Shown: in pieces, positions 1-5,704 of the stretch
How the letters are laid out: each line of letters begins with the position of its first letter
How positions within the stretch are numbered: the stretch's first letter is position 1
DNA from: Chromatiales bacterium
Lineage (GTDB): Bacteria; Pseudomonadota; Gammaproteobacteria; UBA6429; Thiohalophilaceae
NCBI GenBank assembly: GCA_027001895.1
Contig: JALTLP010000041.1
Span: forward strand, 1 to 7,633
Direction of reading: 5' to 3'
DNA: 7,633 nucleotides
Made by a program: the position numbers and the translations under genes
Notes under the pieces: generated by a model
Seen by the model: only the letters and a program-made list of their open reading frames with translations
Databases searched by the model: none
Told to the model about the DNA's origin: nothing

Positions 1-395
1 ATTCTGGGCACTGCCTGGGCAATAACATCTTTGCCCGTATTGTTCTTTGCATAAAACTCAACCGTACTCATAACGCCCGGATGAACATCAACTTCTTTTT
101 GCAGGGCTTTAAAGTCCCATCTCAAGCCGTCATTCACCGCAGTTATAAACTCGACTGTGACAGTTCGCTTTAAGTCCTTGTTTGCCGCCATGTCTTTAAC
201 AAGTTTTATCTGCGCCTGAGCTTGCGGGTCATACTTACCATCTTCGATATCCGCAAAGCGGCCAATACCAAAGAACTGACAAACAACACCATATAATGGT
301 ACAAGCGCATAACCAAAACCAAACATTGCTACTACAATCACCAAAAGCCTGACGGCGGTTTTATTATTTGCAGCACTTTTGTTTTCGGTGTTCAT
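1..395 (-). CDS. ctaG: Cytochrome c oxidase assembly protein CtaG/Cox11 (5' part, truncated by window edge)
   Basis: This is the N-terminal 131 codons of the Cox11/CtaG copper chaperone, which inserts copper into the CuB site of oxidase subunit I from the periplasmic side of the inner membrane. Visible are a short cytoplasmic N-terminus, one membrane anchor at about residues 15-37 ending in ALVPLYGVVC with the conserved Cys39, and the periplasmic beta-sandwich start RTVTVEF (77-83), then LRWDFKALQKEVDVHPG (91-107) and AQAVPR (126-131), all family hallmarks. The copper-binding CFCF motif expected further on lies outside the window. The start ATG is 2 bases after the stop of the upstream 31-aa ORF, so translation is probably coupled; no good Shine-Dalgarno is seen. 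Residues about 44-75, between the anchor and the beta-sandwich, look some 20 residues longer than the Cox11 proteins I remember. The family assignment is firm. Confidence 0.95.
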   Translation of the reverse strand, partial: MNTENKSAANNKTAVRLLVIVVAMFGFGYALVPLYGVVCQFFGIGRFADIEDGKYDPQAQAQIKLVKDMAANKDLKRTVTVEFITAVNDGLRWDFKALQKEVDVHPGVMSTVEFYAKNNTGKDVIAQAVPR

Positions 396-397
396 AT

Positions 398-493
398 TTA
401 TGCCCGAATAAAGAGCCAGGCATAAAACACGACAACGACAATAACCAAAATTGTAACTGTCTTACGTATACCTTTTCTTTGCTCTTCGTTCAT
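398..493 (-). CDS. 31-aa single-span membrane protein, probable cytochrome oxidase small assembly protein
   Basis: This is a very short gene between coxA and ctaG. The translation begins MNEEQRKGIRKTVTI and ends FYAWLFIRA. It has a charged N-terminus (residues 1-11) and one hydrophobic helix (about 12-29, rich in Val and Ile), so it should be a one-span inner-membrane peptide with its N-terminus inside. In many beta- and gammaproteobacteria a peptide of about 30 residues starting M-x-x-E-Q-R sits at this position before ctaG and is annotated as a cytochrome oxidase small assembly protein; the match here is to length, charge pattern and place. The upstream AAGAAG about 11 bases before the ATG is a weak ribosome binding site. 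The stop is 2 bases from the ctaG ATG, which suggests coupled translation. The biochemical role is not known to me; an alternative is that it serves only to couple translation of ctaG. Confidence 0.75.
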   Translation of the reverse strand: MNEEQRKGIRKTVTILVIVVVVFYAWLFIRA

Positions 494-516
494 TTAAATA
501 CTACTTCTTAATATAT

Positions 517-548
517 AAAAAACATGCCCTTCAGTACTGAAGGGCATG
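517..548 (-). terminator. Rho-independent terminator or attenuator after coxA
   Basis: A perfect 26-bp palindrome (523-548), with arms CATGCCCTTCAGT and ACTGAAGGGCATG, begins 7 bases after the coxA stop codon. On the minus strand it is followed at once by six T residues (522-517). The RNA can form a long GC-containing stem with a small loop and a U tract, the classic intrinsic terminator. On the plus strand no T run follows, so it should act only on cox transcripts. It lies inside the apparent coxB-coxA-ctaG operon, so it may end most transcripts after coxA and let some read through. Confidence 0.85.
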
Positions 549-555
549 GCTATTG

Positions 556-2112
556 CTACTTAACTTCTGGTGGTGTAGCAAAAGTGTGGTATGGAGCCGG
601 AGATGGAACTTCCCACTCAAGACCTTGCGCACCTTCCCAAACCCGGTCAGTTGCTTTTTCGCCACCCTTAATGCACTTGATAATGACATAAAGGAATATC
701 AACTGACTCGCACCAAACACAAAGGCACCAATTGAAGATATTTTATTGAATTCTGCAAACTGTAGTGCATAGTCAGGAATACGACGAGGCATACCTGCTA
801 ATCCCAGGAAGTGCTGTGGGAAGAATAATACATTTACAGAAATTGCGGATATCCAAAAATGCCATTTACTTAAGGTTACGCTATACATGTTGCCAGTCCA
901 CTTAGGTAACCAGTAGTAAACACCACCGATAATTGCGAACAGAGCACCTGTAACCAGTACATAGTGGAAATGAGCAACAACGAAGTAAGTATCGTGATAC
1001 TGGAAGTCAACCGGAGCAACACCTAACATTAAGCCAGTGAAACCACCGATGGTGAACAGGAATACAAATGCGATGGCCCATAACATGGGTGTTTCAAATG
1101 TCATCGAACCTTTCCACATTGTGGCCGTCCAGTTAAAGACTTTAACCGCCGTTGGTACAGCAATCATTACCGTTGCGTACATAAAGTAGAGTTCACCGGC
1201 TGCTGGCATACCAACAGTAAACATATGGTGAGCCCATACGATAAACGACAGGAATGCAATCGCTGCGGTTGCATAGACCATTGATGCATAACCAAACAGT
1301 GGCTTACGCGCAAAGGTCGGAATGATTTGCGAAACGATACCGAATGCAGGAAGAATCATAATATAAACTTCCGGGTGTCCAAAGAACCAGAAAACATGCT
1401 GGAACAATACCGGGTCACCACCACCGGCTGCATTAAAGAAGCTGGTACCGAAGTATTTATCAGTCAACATCATGGTTACCGCACCCGCGAGAACTGGCAT
1501 TACAGCAATAAGCAGGAATGCTGTGATTAACCATGTCCATACGAACAATGGCATTTTCATTAATGTCATACCAGGCGCACGCATATTTAAAATTGTTGCG
1601 ATGATATTGATAGAACCCATGATGGATGAGAAACCTAACAAATGCACTGCAAAGATAAAGAATGCAAGCTTGTCGTACTGACCTGAAAGTGGCTCATAGA
1701 AAGTCCAGCCAAATGCCGGGCCCTGACCTGCTGCGAAATTATCACCAATAAACATTGGAGCTAAAAGCATAATGCCTGCAAATGGAAGAATCCAGAAGCT
1801 CCAGTTGTTCATACGTGGTAATGCCATATCTGGCGCACCAATCATAAGGGGTACCTGCCAGTTAGCAAAACCAACCATGGCGGGCATAATGGCACCAAAT
1901 ACCATTACCAGCCCATGCAGGGTTGTCATCATATTGAAGAAGTTAGGATTAACAACTTGCATACCCGGTTCAAATAATTCTGCACGAATTACCATTGCGA
2001 ATGCACCACCAATAAACAACATGGTGAATGAGAACCATAGGTACATAGTACCTATGTCTTTGTGGTTGGTTGTAAACAACCAGCGTTTAATACCTGTTGG
2101 ATGATCGCTCAT
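556..2112 (-). CDS. coxA: Cytochrome c oxidase subunit I (aa3-type, haem-copper oxidase)
   Basis: This 518-aa integral membrane protein is the catalytic subunit of the proton-pumping terminal oxidase and carries haem a and the haem a3-CuB site. The expected ligands are present: His66 (low-spin haem a, in TLHG), His246 with cross-linked Tyr250 in GHPEVY, His295/His296 (CuB, in WAHHMF), His381 (haem a3) and His383 (haem a) in VVAHFHYVL. Proton-channel residues of the A1 class are also present: Asp95 with nearby Asn102/103 in GAPDMALPRMNN (D channel), Glu248 in HPEVY, and Lys324 in TAVKVFNW (K channel). The hydrophobicity pattern fits the usual 12 helices, and the length is typical of the family. 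The start is supported by GGGAG at 2125-2121, 8 bases before the ATG. It lies 15 bases downstream of coxB, clearly in the same operon, and is followed by a strong hairpin terminator. The bacterial name ctaD is a synonym. Confidence 0.99.
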   Translation of the reverse strand: MSDHPTGIKRWLFTTNHKDIGTMYLWFSFTMLFIGGAFAMVIRAELFEPGMQVVNPNFFNMMTTLHGLVMVFGAIMPAMVGFANWQVPLMIGAPDMALPRMNNWSFWILPFAGIMLLAPMFIGDNFAAGQGPAFGWTFYEPLSGQYDKLAFFIFAVHLLGFSSIMGSINIIATILNMRAPGMTLMKMPLFVWTWLITAFLLIAVMPVLAGAVTMMLTDKYFGTSFFNAAGGGDPVLFQHVFWFFGHPEVYIMILPAFGIVSQIIPTFARKPLFGYASMVYATAAIAFLSFIVWAHHMFTVGMPAAGELYFMYATVMIAVPTAVKVFNWTATMWKGSMTFETPMLWAIAFVFLFTIGGFTGLMLGVAPVDFQYHDTYFVVAHFHYVLVTGALFAIIGGVYYWLPKWTGNMYSVTLSKWHFWISAISVNVLFFPQHFLGLAGMPRRIPDYALQFAEFNKISSIGAFVFGASQLIFLYVIIKCIKGGEKATDRVWEGAQGLEWEVPSPAPYHTFATPPEVK

Positions 2113-2127
2113 TTTTTAATCTCCCAA

Positions 2128-3261
2128 TTAACGCGCAGCTTTAGCTGCTGCTGGTTGAACGGTATCGCCTGTGCTATTACCCCAAGCATTACGCTCGTAT
2201 GTAACAACTGCTGCGATGTCTGCATCATTTAACTGTGGACCGAATGGAGGCATGATACCTTTACCTGTGATAACCAGTTTCAGGTGATCTTCAACCGGTC
2301 CTTTCGTTGCCACTTTAGAACCTTTAAGTGCCGGGAATGGCCCCCCGCCGGTACCATTTACCTGGTGGCAAGCTGCACAGTTCGCTTTATAAACGGCTTC
2401 ACCCTTCTTCAATAACTCAGCCTGAGTGAAGGTTTTGTTTGAGTCGCCCGCGGCGGCTGCAGCGGCAGCTTTCTGCGCGCTTACCCATGCAGTGTATTCG
2501 CTCTGCTCAACGACTTTAACAACAATCGGCATAAAGCCGTGGTCTTTACCACAAAGCTCTGCACACTGGCCACGGTATGTACCGGTTTTAGTTGCGGTGA
2601 AATGACTTTCATTAATATAGCCAGGAATAGCATCACGCTTGACTGCGAGTGCCGGTACCCACCAGGCATGAAGTACGTCATTTGAAGTAATCAGTAAACG
2701 TACTTTTTTGTTTACTGGAACAACAATCGGTTTATCAACATTTAATAAGTATGTGTCTGCTTTGTCTCGTAATGCCGTATCGGCACCTAATTGACGGGCT
2801 TCATTACTGTCTGTTGCGAGGTTGCTGAAGAAGCTCAAATCCTCATCACGGTAATTGTAGTTCCATTTCCACTGCCAACCGGTAACCTGTATGGTCACAT
2901 CAGACTTTGAGGGGTCTTCGATATCCAGCAAGGTTTTTGTTGCAGGAATCGCGATAGCAACCAGAACAATTAACGGGATTACTGTCCAGATAACTTCGAC
3001 TGTTGCACTTTCGTGAAACTGAGCTGCAACCGCACCTTTTGATTTACGGTGATTGATAATTGAATAAATCATAACTGAAAAGACAAGAACACCGGCTACC
3101 GTACAGATCCACATGACTAACTGATGTAAGCCATATACTTCTTTACTGACAGGCGTAATACCTTGCGTCATATTCAGCGTGTAATCAGCTAAAGCAATGC
3201 CTGGCACGAGTAATAACCCGAACAGCACTGCTAGCTTCTTCGTAATGTGACTTGCTGACAT
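2128..3261 (-). CDS. coxB: Cytochrome c oxidase subunit II with C-terminal cytochrome c domain
   Basis: This 377-aa protein is the electron entry subunit. Residues 1-25 form a signal peptide with a likely cleavage at ALA|DY. Two membrane helices follow at about 45-69 and 88-110, then a periplasmic cupredoxin domain with the aromatic GWQWKWNYNY patch (128-137) through which electrons reach CuA. The CuA ligands are His198 (LHAWW), Cys233, Glu235, Cys237, His241 and Met244, all in the right spacing. An alanine-rich linker (264-271) leads to a fused cytochrome c domain with the haem site CAACH (295-299) and a likely axial Met337 in GIMPPF. Such fusion is the caa3-like form, common in gammaproteobacteria, and lets the subunit hold its own haem c. 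The start is supported by AGAGG 7 bases upstream of the ATG. It is the first gene of the cox operon, with a roughly 500-bp AT-rich region in front. The synonym is ctaC. Confidence 0.98.
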   Translation of the reverse strand: MSASHITKKLAVLFGLLLVPGIALADYTLNMTQGITPVSKEVYGLHQLVMWICTVAGVLVFSVMIYSIINHRKSKGAVAAQFHESATVEVIWTVIPLIVLVAIAIPATKTLLDIEDPSKSDVTIQVTGWQWKWNYNYRDEDLSFFSNLATDSNEARQLGADTALRDKADTYLLNVDKPIVVPVNKKVRLLITSNDVLHAWWVPALAVKRDAIPGYINESHFTATKTGTYRGQCAELCGKDHGFMPIVVKVVEQSEYTAWVSAQKAAAAAAAGDSNKTFTQAELLKKGEAVYKANCAACHQVNGTGGGPFPALKGSKVATKGPVEDHLKLVITGKGIMPPFGPQLNDADIAAVVTYERNAWGNSTGDTVQPAAAKAAR

Positions 3262-3301
3262 ACCATTACCTCTTGGTTTGGTTTTATTATTAAAGTTGTT
3301 T

Positions 3302-3391
3302 TTAAGAAACTTTATTATTTATTAAGGCTTTAATTATTTTTTGCGCCTTAACACCCTCGTTATGGTTCTGGCCGATGAGAGCCTGCACCAT
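3302..3391 (-). CDS. Possible 29-aa leader peptide upstream of coxB (speculative)
   Basis: An ATG-initiated frame of 29 codons ends with TAA 40 bases before the coxB ATG. The peptide begins MVQALIGQNHNEGVKAQK and ends in a Lys/Ile/Asn-rich tail, so it is small, basic and partly amphipathic. In its first 16 codons G or C is frequent at codon positions 1 (11 of 16) and 3 (12 of 16) but rare at position 2 (4 of 16), a pattern usual in coding DNA and unlike the surrounding AT-rich spacer. Against it, there is no ribosome binding site at a workable distance (GGGGA lies 17 bases upstream) and I recognise no homologue. The same bases can form hairpins, which may instead explain the GC island. Confidence 0.2.
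   Translation of the reverse strand: MVQALIGQNHNEGVKAQKIIKALINNKVS
3322..3351 (-). repeat. Inverted repeat in cox leader (7-bp arms, 16-base loop)
   Basis: TTAAGGC (3322-3328) and GCCTTAA (3345-3351) are exact reverse complements around a 16-base AT-rich loop. On the minus strand the stem would form in the coxB leader RNA, about 60 bases before the coxB start. No T run follows on the minus strand, so it does not look like a terminator. Its function is unknown. Confidence 0.35.
3362..3391 (-). repeat. Imperfect hairpin in cox leader
   Basis: On the minus strand ATGGT and ACCAT, and inside them GGC and GCC, pair around an 8-base loop (TCTCATCG), with a symmetric 3x3 internal mismatch (GCA opposite AGA). 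The structure lies in a GC island and would place the start codon of the possible leader ORF inside a stem. It is either a leader RNA structure or a chance effect of that frame. Confidence 0.3.
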
Positions 3392-3474
3392 GATTGTTAT
3401 TTTTTTATTCCCCAACGTTTTTGAAATAACGTTTTAAAAATGGCGGCTTAAAAAAAATAAATTCTTATTAAAAC

Positions 3475-3492
3475 AGTCATCTATTCATGACT
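3475..3492. promoter_or_regulatory. Small dyad in the cox upstream region, possible operator
   Basis: AGTCAT (3475-3480) and ATGACT (3487-3492) are perfect inverted half-sites around a 6-base spacer. They lie just downstream (in the minus direction) of the possible cox promoter, near its predicted start of transcription, where a repressor site or the 5' end of the leader RNA would be. I cannot name a regulator with this site. Confidence 0.25.
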
Positions 3493-3508
3493 TTTATCAT
3501 CGAGGCGA

Positions 3509-3537
3509 ATCCTACCCAAGCGGGGTACTAAGAGCAA
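3509..3537 (-). promoter_or_regulatory. Possible promoter of the cox operon
   Basis: On the minus strand TTGCTC (3537-3532) and TAGGAT (3514-3509) are separated by 17 bases. They match the sigma-70 consensus at 3 of 6 and 4 of 6 positions respectively. They lie in the one GC-containing block (3495-3540) of an otherwise AT-rich spacer, which suggests that the block is under selection. Transcription would start near 3502 and give a leader of about 240 bases. An alternative reading is TTGGGT with TAAAAG slightly downstream. The call is weak because AT-rich DNA offers many such matches. Confidence 0.25.
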
Positions 3538-3609
3538 CCGAAAAATTAAAAATAGCTTTATAAATCAATAATATATAAGACTTTATTAATATAATAGTAA
3601 AATAATATA

Positions 3610-3627
3610 CTAATATTTAAATATTAG
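3610..3627. repeat. 18-bp perfect AT-rich palindrome
   Basis: CTAATATTTAAATATTAG is its own reverse complement. It lies in the most AT-rich part of the spacer, upstream of the possible cox promoter. It could be a site for a dimeric regulator or a nucleoid protein, but low-complexity AT sequence makes such palindromes fairly likely by chance. Confidence 0.3.
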
Positions 3628-3675
3628 ATTTTACGCTCTTAGCTCTAGTAATAACAATAGCTTACAAAAATTGTA

Positions 3676-3726
3676 TGGTTAAAGCTTCGCCATTCACCTG
3701 TTTTTATAATGGAAATAATTTAACCA
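3676..3726 (-). terminator. Possible weak terminator of bioD (nested inverted repeat)
   Basis: TGGTTAAA (3676-3683) pairs exactly with TTTAACCA (3719-3726). Inside it CCATT (3690-3694) pairs with AATGG (3708-3712), with 6-base segments left unpaired symmetrically between the two stems. On the minus strand the structure begins 40 bases after the bioD stop codon and is followed, four bases later, by five T residues. The stems are AT-rich and the loops large, so termination would be inefficient if it occurs. Confidence 0.3.
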
Positions 3727-3766
3727 GATGATTAATTCAACTTTTTGGACATAAATAATTTCTGTG

Positions 3767-4453
3767 CTAAAGCATATGCTGATTTATTATTTTTGCGATT
3801 TGGTTTTCATTACTGTTAAATGGAATTTCGGCAATTAACGGCGGCTTGATCATCGTACGCAATGTTGCAATATTTTCACGATAACGCAGCATTTCGTCCT
3901 CAAGTGTGTTTGCCACCCAACCGTAAAATTTAGCATGACTGTGCTCGATTGCAGCGGCAGTTAACAGAGCATGGTTCAGGCAACCCAGACGCATCCCCAC
4001 GACCATAAGTACCGGTAATTTTAATTGCACAGCAAGATCAACCAACGTTTTTGTATTACGTTTTTTATCGCTTACCTTTAAAGGTACCTGCCAGCCGCCA
4101 ACACCTTCAACAATAACAATGTCTGCATGTTGGGTGAGCTGCTTATAGGCATCGACTATATAAGGTATAGAGATCTCAATATTATTTTCTGCTGCAGCTA
4201 AATGCGGCGCAACCGGTGCTTCGAACACGTAAGGATTAACCAGTTCATAGGGGATATCCAGCCCACAGGCATCTAATAGGAGCTGGGCATCTTCATTACG
4301 CAACGCACCACTATTGTAATGCCCCCCGCTGGCAATCGGCTTCATGACCGCTACTTTTTTGCCCTTGTTACGCAAGGCATGCACCAGACCAAGGCTGAAG
4401 CGGGTTTTACCCACGCCGGTATCTGTACCTGTTATAAAAAAACCTTTTTTCAT
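3767..4453 (-). CDS. bioD: ATP-dependent dethiobiotin synthetase BioD
   Basis: This 228-aa cytoplasmic enzyme carboxylates 7,8-diaminopelargonate with CO2 and ATP to give dethiobiotin, the penultimate step of biotin synthesis. The P-loop GTDTGVGKT (9-17) is present with Lys16, followed by the substrate-binding MKPIASG (37-43, Lys38), the APHLAA stretch (82-87), the metal/ATP-binding VEGVGGWQVPL (115-125, Glu116), and the family signature GMRLGCLNHALLT (153-165). Length is normal for the family. The start is supported by AGGA five bases before the ATG. The gene stands alone here: the next gene upstream is on the opposite strand and the one downstream is coxB after 505 bp. The usual neighbours bioB, bioF or bioC are not in the window. 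I see no biotin-repressor operator in front of it. Confidence 0.97.
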   Translation of the reverse strand: MKKGFFITGTDTGVGKTRFSLGLVHALRNKGKKVAVMKPIASGGHYNSGALRNEDAQLLLDACGLDIPYELVNPYVFEAPVAPHLAAAENNIEISIPYIVDAYKQLTQHADIVIVEGVGGWQVPLKVSDKKRNTKTLVDLAVQLKLPVLMVVGMRLGCLNHALLTAAAIEHSHAKFYGWVANTLEDEMLRYRENIATLRTMIKPPLIAEIPFNSNENQIAKIINQHML

Positions 4454-4579
4454 TTAAATCCTGTTTGAGTCCAAATAACTTATATGCAGAGCTGCCAGAA
4501 ACCTTTATTCTACAGCTAGCTTTATTCTACAGCTTAGTTAACTTACCTTATATAAAAAAAGAAACAGCTAAACATCACT
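4454..4579. promoter_or_regulatory. Divergent intergenic region between bioD and the membrane-protein gene
   Basis: This 126-bp AT-rich spacer must hold the start signals of both bioD (minus) and the plus-strand membrane-protein gene. It contains the tandem 15-bp repeat described separately and an AT-rich TTATATAAAAAAA stretch (4548-4560). Each repeat copy, read on the minus strand, contains TAGAAT, a fair -10-like hexamer for bioD, but no good -35 is present at the right distance. No promoter can be assigned with confidence. Confidence 0.5.
4503..4534. repeat. Tandem 15-bp direct repeat in the bioD upstream region
   Basis: CTTTATTCTACAGCT occurs exactly twice, at 4503-4517 and 4520-4534, separated by AG, which gives a 17-bp period. 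It lies in the divergent spacer, 50 to 81 bases upstream of the bioD ATG and 46 to 77 bases upstream of the plus-strand gene. It could be a pair of regulator sites on the same face of neighbouring helical turns or a recent small duplication. Confidence 0.75.
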
Positions 4580-4993
4580 ATGGGTACGAAAAACAGATCA
4601 TATATGGCATTGCCACCTTTGCTTGCGATTGCCGGTGTATTTATACACCCATTGGCAAGTACCATTGCGCCACTGGTGCTTTTCTTTATTTTCCGTAACC
4701 GCCGCCCCGATGTCGCAACCATTTCATTACGCACAGCCGATATGGCTTTTAGTATCCAGCTGTGGATTATGTTAATCAGCCTCGCGTTGATGTTATTAAT
4801 TTCTGTTAATATGGTTAGCCCTAACGATGCCCGCTATATGATGCAGACGGCAACAACAATTATCCTGGCAATTTTTGTTGTTTCCCTTGCCGTTGCCAGT
4901 TACCAGGCATTTAATAACAAGATTTATAAATATCTGTTTTCTTTTCGCATTGCAGAGCGTGTTATCAGCGCCGTTTCCAGGCCGGCGAACTAA
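4580..4993 (+). CDS. Small multi-span membrane protein, DUF4870-like, function unknown
   Basis: This 137-aa protein has three hydrophobic segments: about 10-38 (LPPLLAIAGVFIHPLAS onward, possibly two short helices), 57-79 and 90-110. A polar basic link RNRRPDVA (39-46) precedes a segment ADMAFSIQLWI (53-63). The pattern of a first hydrophobic hairpin with a central Pro, a charged turn, then an aligned A-x-x-F-x-I-Q segment recalls the DUF4870 (Tic20-like) membrane family; this is a resemblance in pattern, not a certain assignment. No Shine-Dalgarno is seen at the ATG chosen, and Met9 (4604) is an alternative start. It is the only plus-strand gene here, divergent from bioD and convergent with the exonuclease gene (9 bases between stops). 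No function can be stated. Confidence 0.75.
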   Translation: MGTKNRSYMALPPLLAIAGVFIHPLASTIAPLVLFFIFRNRRPDVATISLRTADMAFSIQLWIMLISLALMLLISVNMVSPNDARYMMQTATTIILAIFVVSLAVASYQAFNNKIYKYLFSFRIAERVISAVSRPAN

Positions 4994-5002
4994 AAACAAT
5001 AT

Positions 5003-5704
5003 TCAGCATAAAAATTCTTTAAGCCGGGCGTTTTTACCCGGAGATATCTTTTCGGCCATTGCCAGAAATAATTCTGCGGTTGCGATTGCATCCATCAATG
5101 CATTATGAGCCTTATATGCTGGCATATTGTATTGCTTTCGCAGATTAAATAACCTTAAATCGTTACTTTTATAAACCTTGTTTTTTCTGTCTAGACTTCG
5201 TTTTGCCAGCTGCTGTGTGTCAATAACAGGCATTATAAAATCGCATTGGTACAAGGACTGGCAAACCTTGTTAATAAAGCCCGTTTCAACTTTTGCATTA
5301 TGTGCCAGTAGCACCTTGCCGCTTAAATGTTCCAGTAATTGTGGCATTAATGTTTCAATATTTTCACCGGAAGCAGATTGGTCATCAGTTATATGATGGA
5401 TGACGATGCTATCTTCATTTAAGTTTTTATTTACCTTTACAAGCTTATGCCAGCATGTTTCAAGCCTGACAGCTTTGTTTGAAATATCAACCAGGCCAAT
5501 ACTTACCAGTTTATCTTTTACCGGATCAAGCCCGGTTGTTTCTAGATCGATTGAAACAATATCGAGCTCTGATATTAAACTATTCTTGTCAGCAAAGGGT
5601 TTTGCTAAAAAATCCTGCATCGTTTTTGATTTACAATGTTTTATCAGGTAACGCCGATATATTCGCTTGCCAGACAATTTAAAAATTTTAGCAATTTTTA
5701 TCAT
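5003..5704 (-). CDS. DnaQ-like 3'-5' exonuclease (DEDDh family)
   Basis: This 233-aa protein has the RNase H-fold exonuclease domain of the DnaQ/epsilon type at about residues 47-215, after a basic N-terminal extension of some 45 residues. Exo I is SIDLETTGLD (51-60) with Asp53 and Glu55. Exo II is LLAHNAKVETGFI (132-144), with Glu140 where most relatives have Asp. Exo III is KAHNALMDAIATAEL (198-212) with His200 and Asp205, which makes it the DEDDh type. Two-metal hydrolysis of DNA or RNA 3' ends is the family chemistry; the substrate here is unknown. Its ATG overlaps the stop of the upstream nucleotidyltransferase gene by ATGA, so the two are translationally coupled and probably act together. 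It is too small, and in the wrong context, to be the DNA polymerase III epsilon subunit without further evidence. Confidence 0.92.
   Translation of the reverse strand: MIKIAKIFKLSGKRIYRRYLIKHCKSKTMQDFLAKPFADKNSLISELDIVSIDLETTGLDPVKDKLVSIGLVDISNKAVRLETCWHKLVKVNKNLNEDSIVIHHITDDQSASGENIETLMPQLLEHLSGKVLLAHNAKVETGFINKVCQSLYQCDFIMPVIDTQQLAKRSLDRKNKVYKSNDLRLFNLRKQYNMPAYKAHNALMDAIATAELFLAMAEKISPGKNARLKEFLC
5024..5041. other. Weak inverted repeat near the convergent gene ends
   Basis: CCGGG (5024-5028) and CCCGG (5037-5041) can pair around an 8-base T-rich loop just inside the 3' end of the exonuclease gene and 31 bases past the plus-strand stop codon. A short T run (TCTTTT, 5047-5052) follows on the plus strand after GATA. 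It may act as a poor terminator for the plus-strand gene but is also coding sequence. Confidence 0.2.

Larger units (their letters stand above)
3262..3766. other. 505-bp AT-rich intergenic region between bioD and coxB
   Basis: No confident gene is present on either strand. The region is very AT-rich, especially 3541-3660, apart from two islands with more G and C: 3345-3395 and 3495-3540. It holds, from the bioD side to the coxB side, a nested inverted repeat (3676-3726), an 18-bp AT palindrome (3610-3627), a possible promoter (3509-3537), a small dyad (3475-3492), two AACGTT sites 14 bases apart (3414 and 3428), and a possible 29-codon reading frame (3302-3391). It probably carries the cox operon promoter and a long untranslated leader of roughly 240 bases. 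Confidence 0.8.

Noticed and set aside
1772..2104. 110-codon open frame on the plus strand inside coxA
   Set aside because: It is fully antisense to the strongly conserved coxA, has no recognisable protein features, and is explained by the codon pattern of the real gene.
3414..3433. Two AACGTT hexamers 14 bases apart as a possible operator
   Set aside because: The hexamer is short and self-complementary and the surroundings are AT-rich; two chance copies are not surprising and no known regulator fits.
3663..3675. TACAA-AAA-TTGTA mini hairpin
   Set aside because: Five AT-rich pairs are too weak to be called a terminator on their own; it may only add to the T run after the nested repeat.
3665..3729. 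18-codon plus-strand frame starting at the ATG near 3675
   Set aside because: It is too short, has no ribosome binding site and no protein-like features, and falls in the inverted-repeat region.
4465..4734. Overlapping open frames on both strands (4465-4698 plus, 4543-4734 minus) near the start of the membrane-protein gene
   Set aside because: They overlap the 4580-4993 gene, which has a clearer membrane-protein pattern and ends neatly before the convergent exonuclease gene; neither alternative resembles a known family or has a ribosome binding site.
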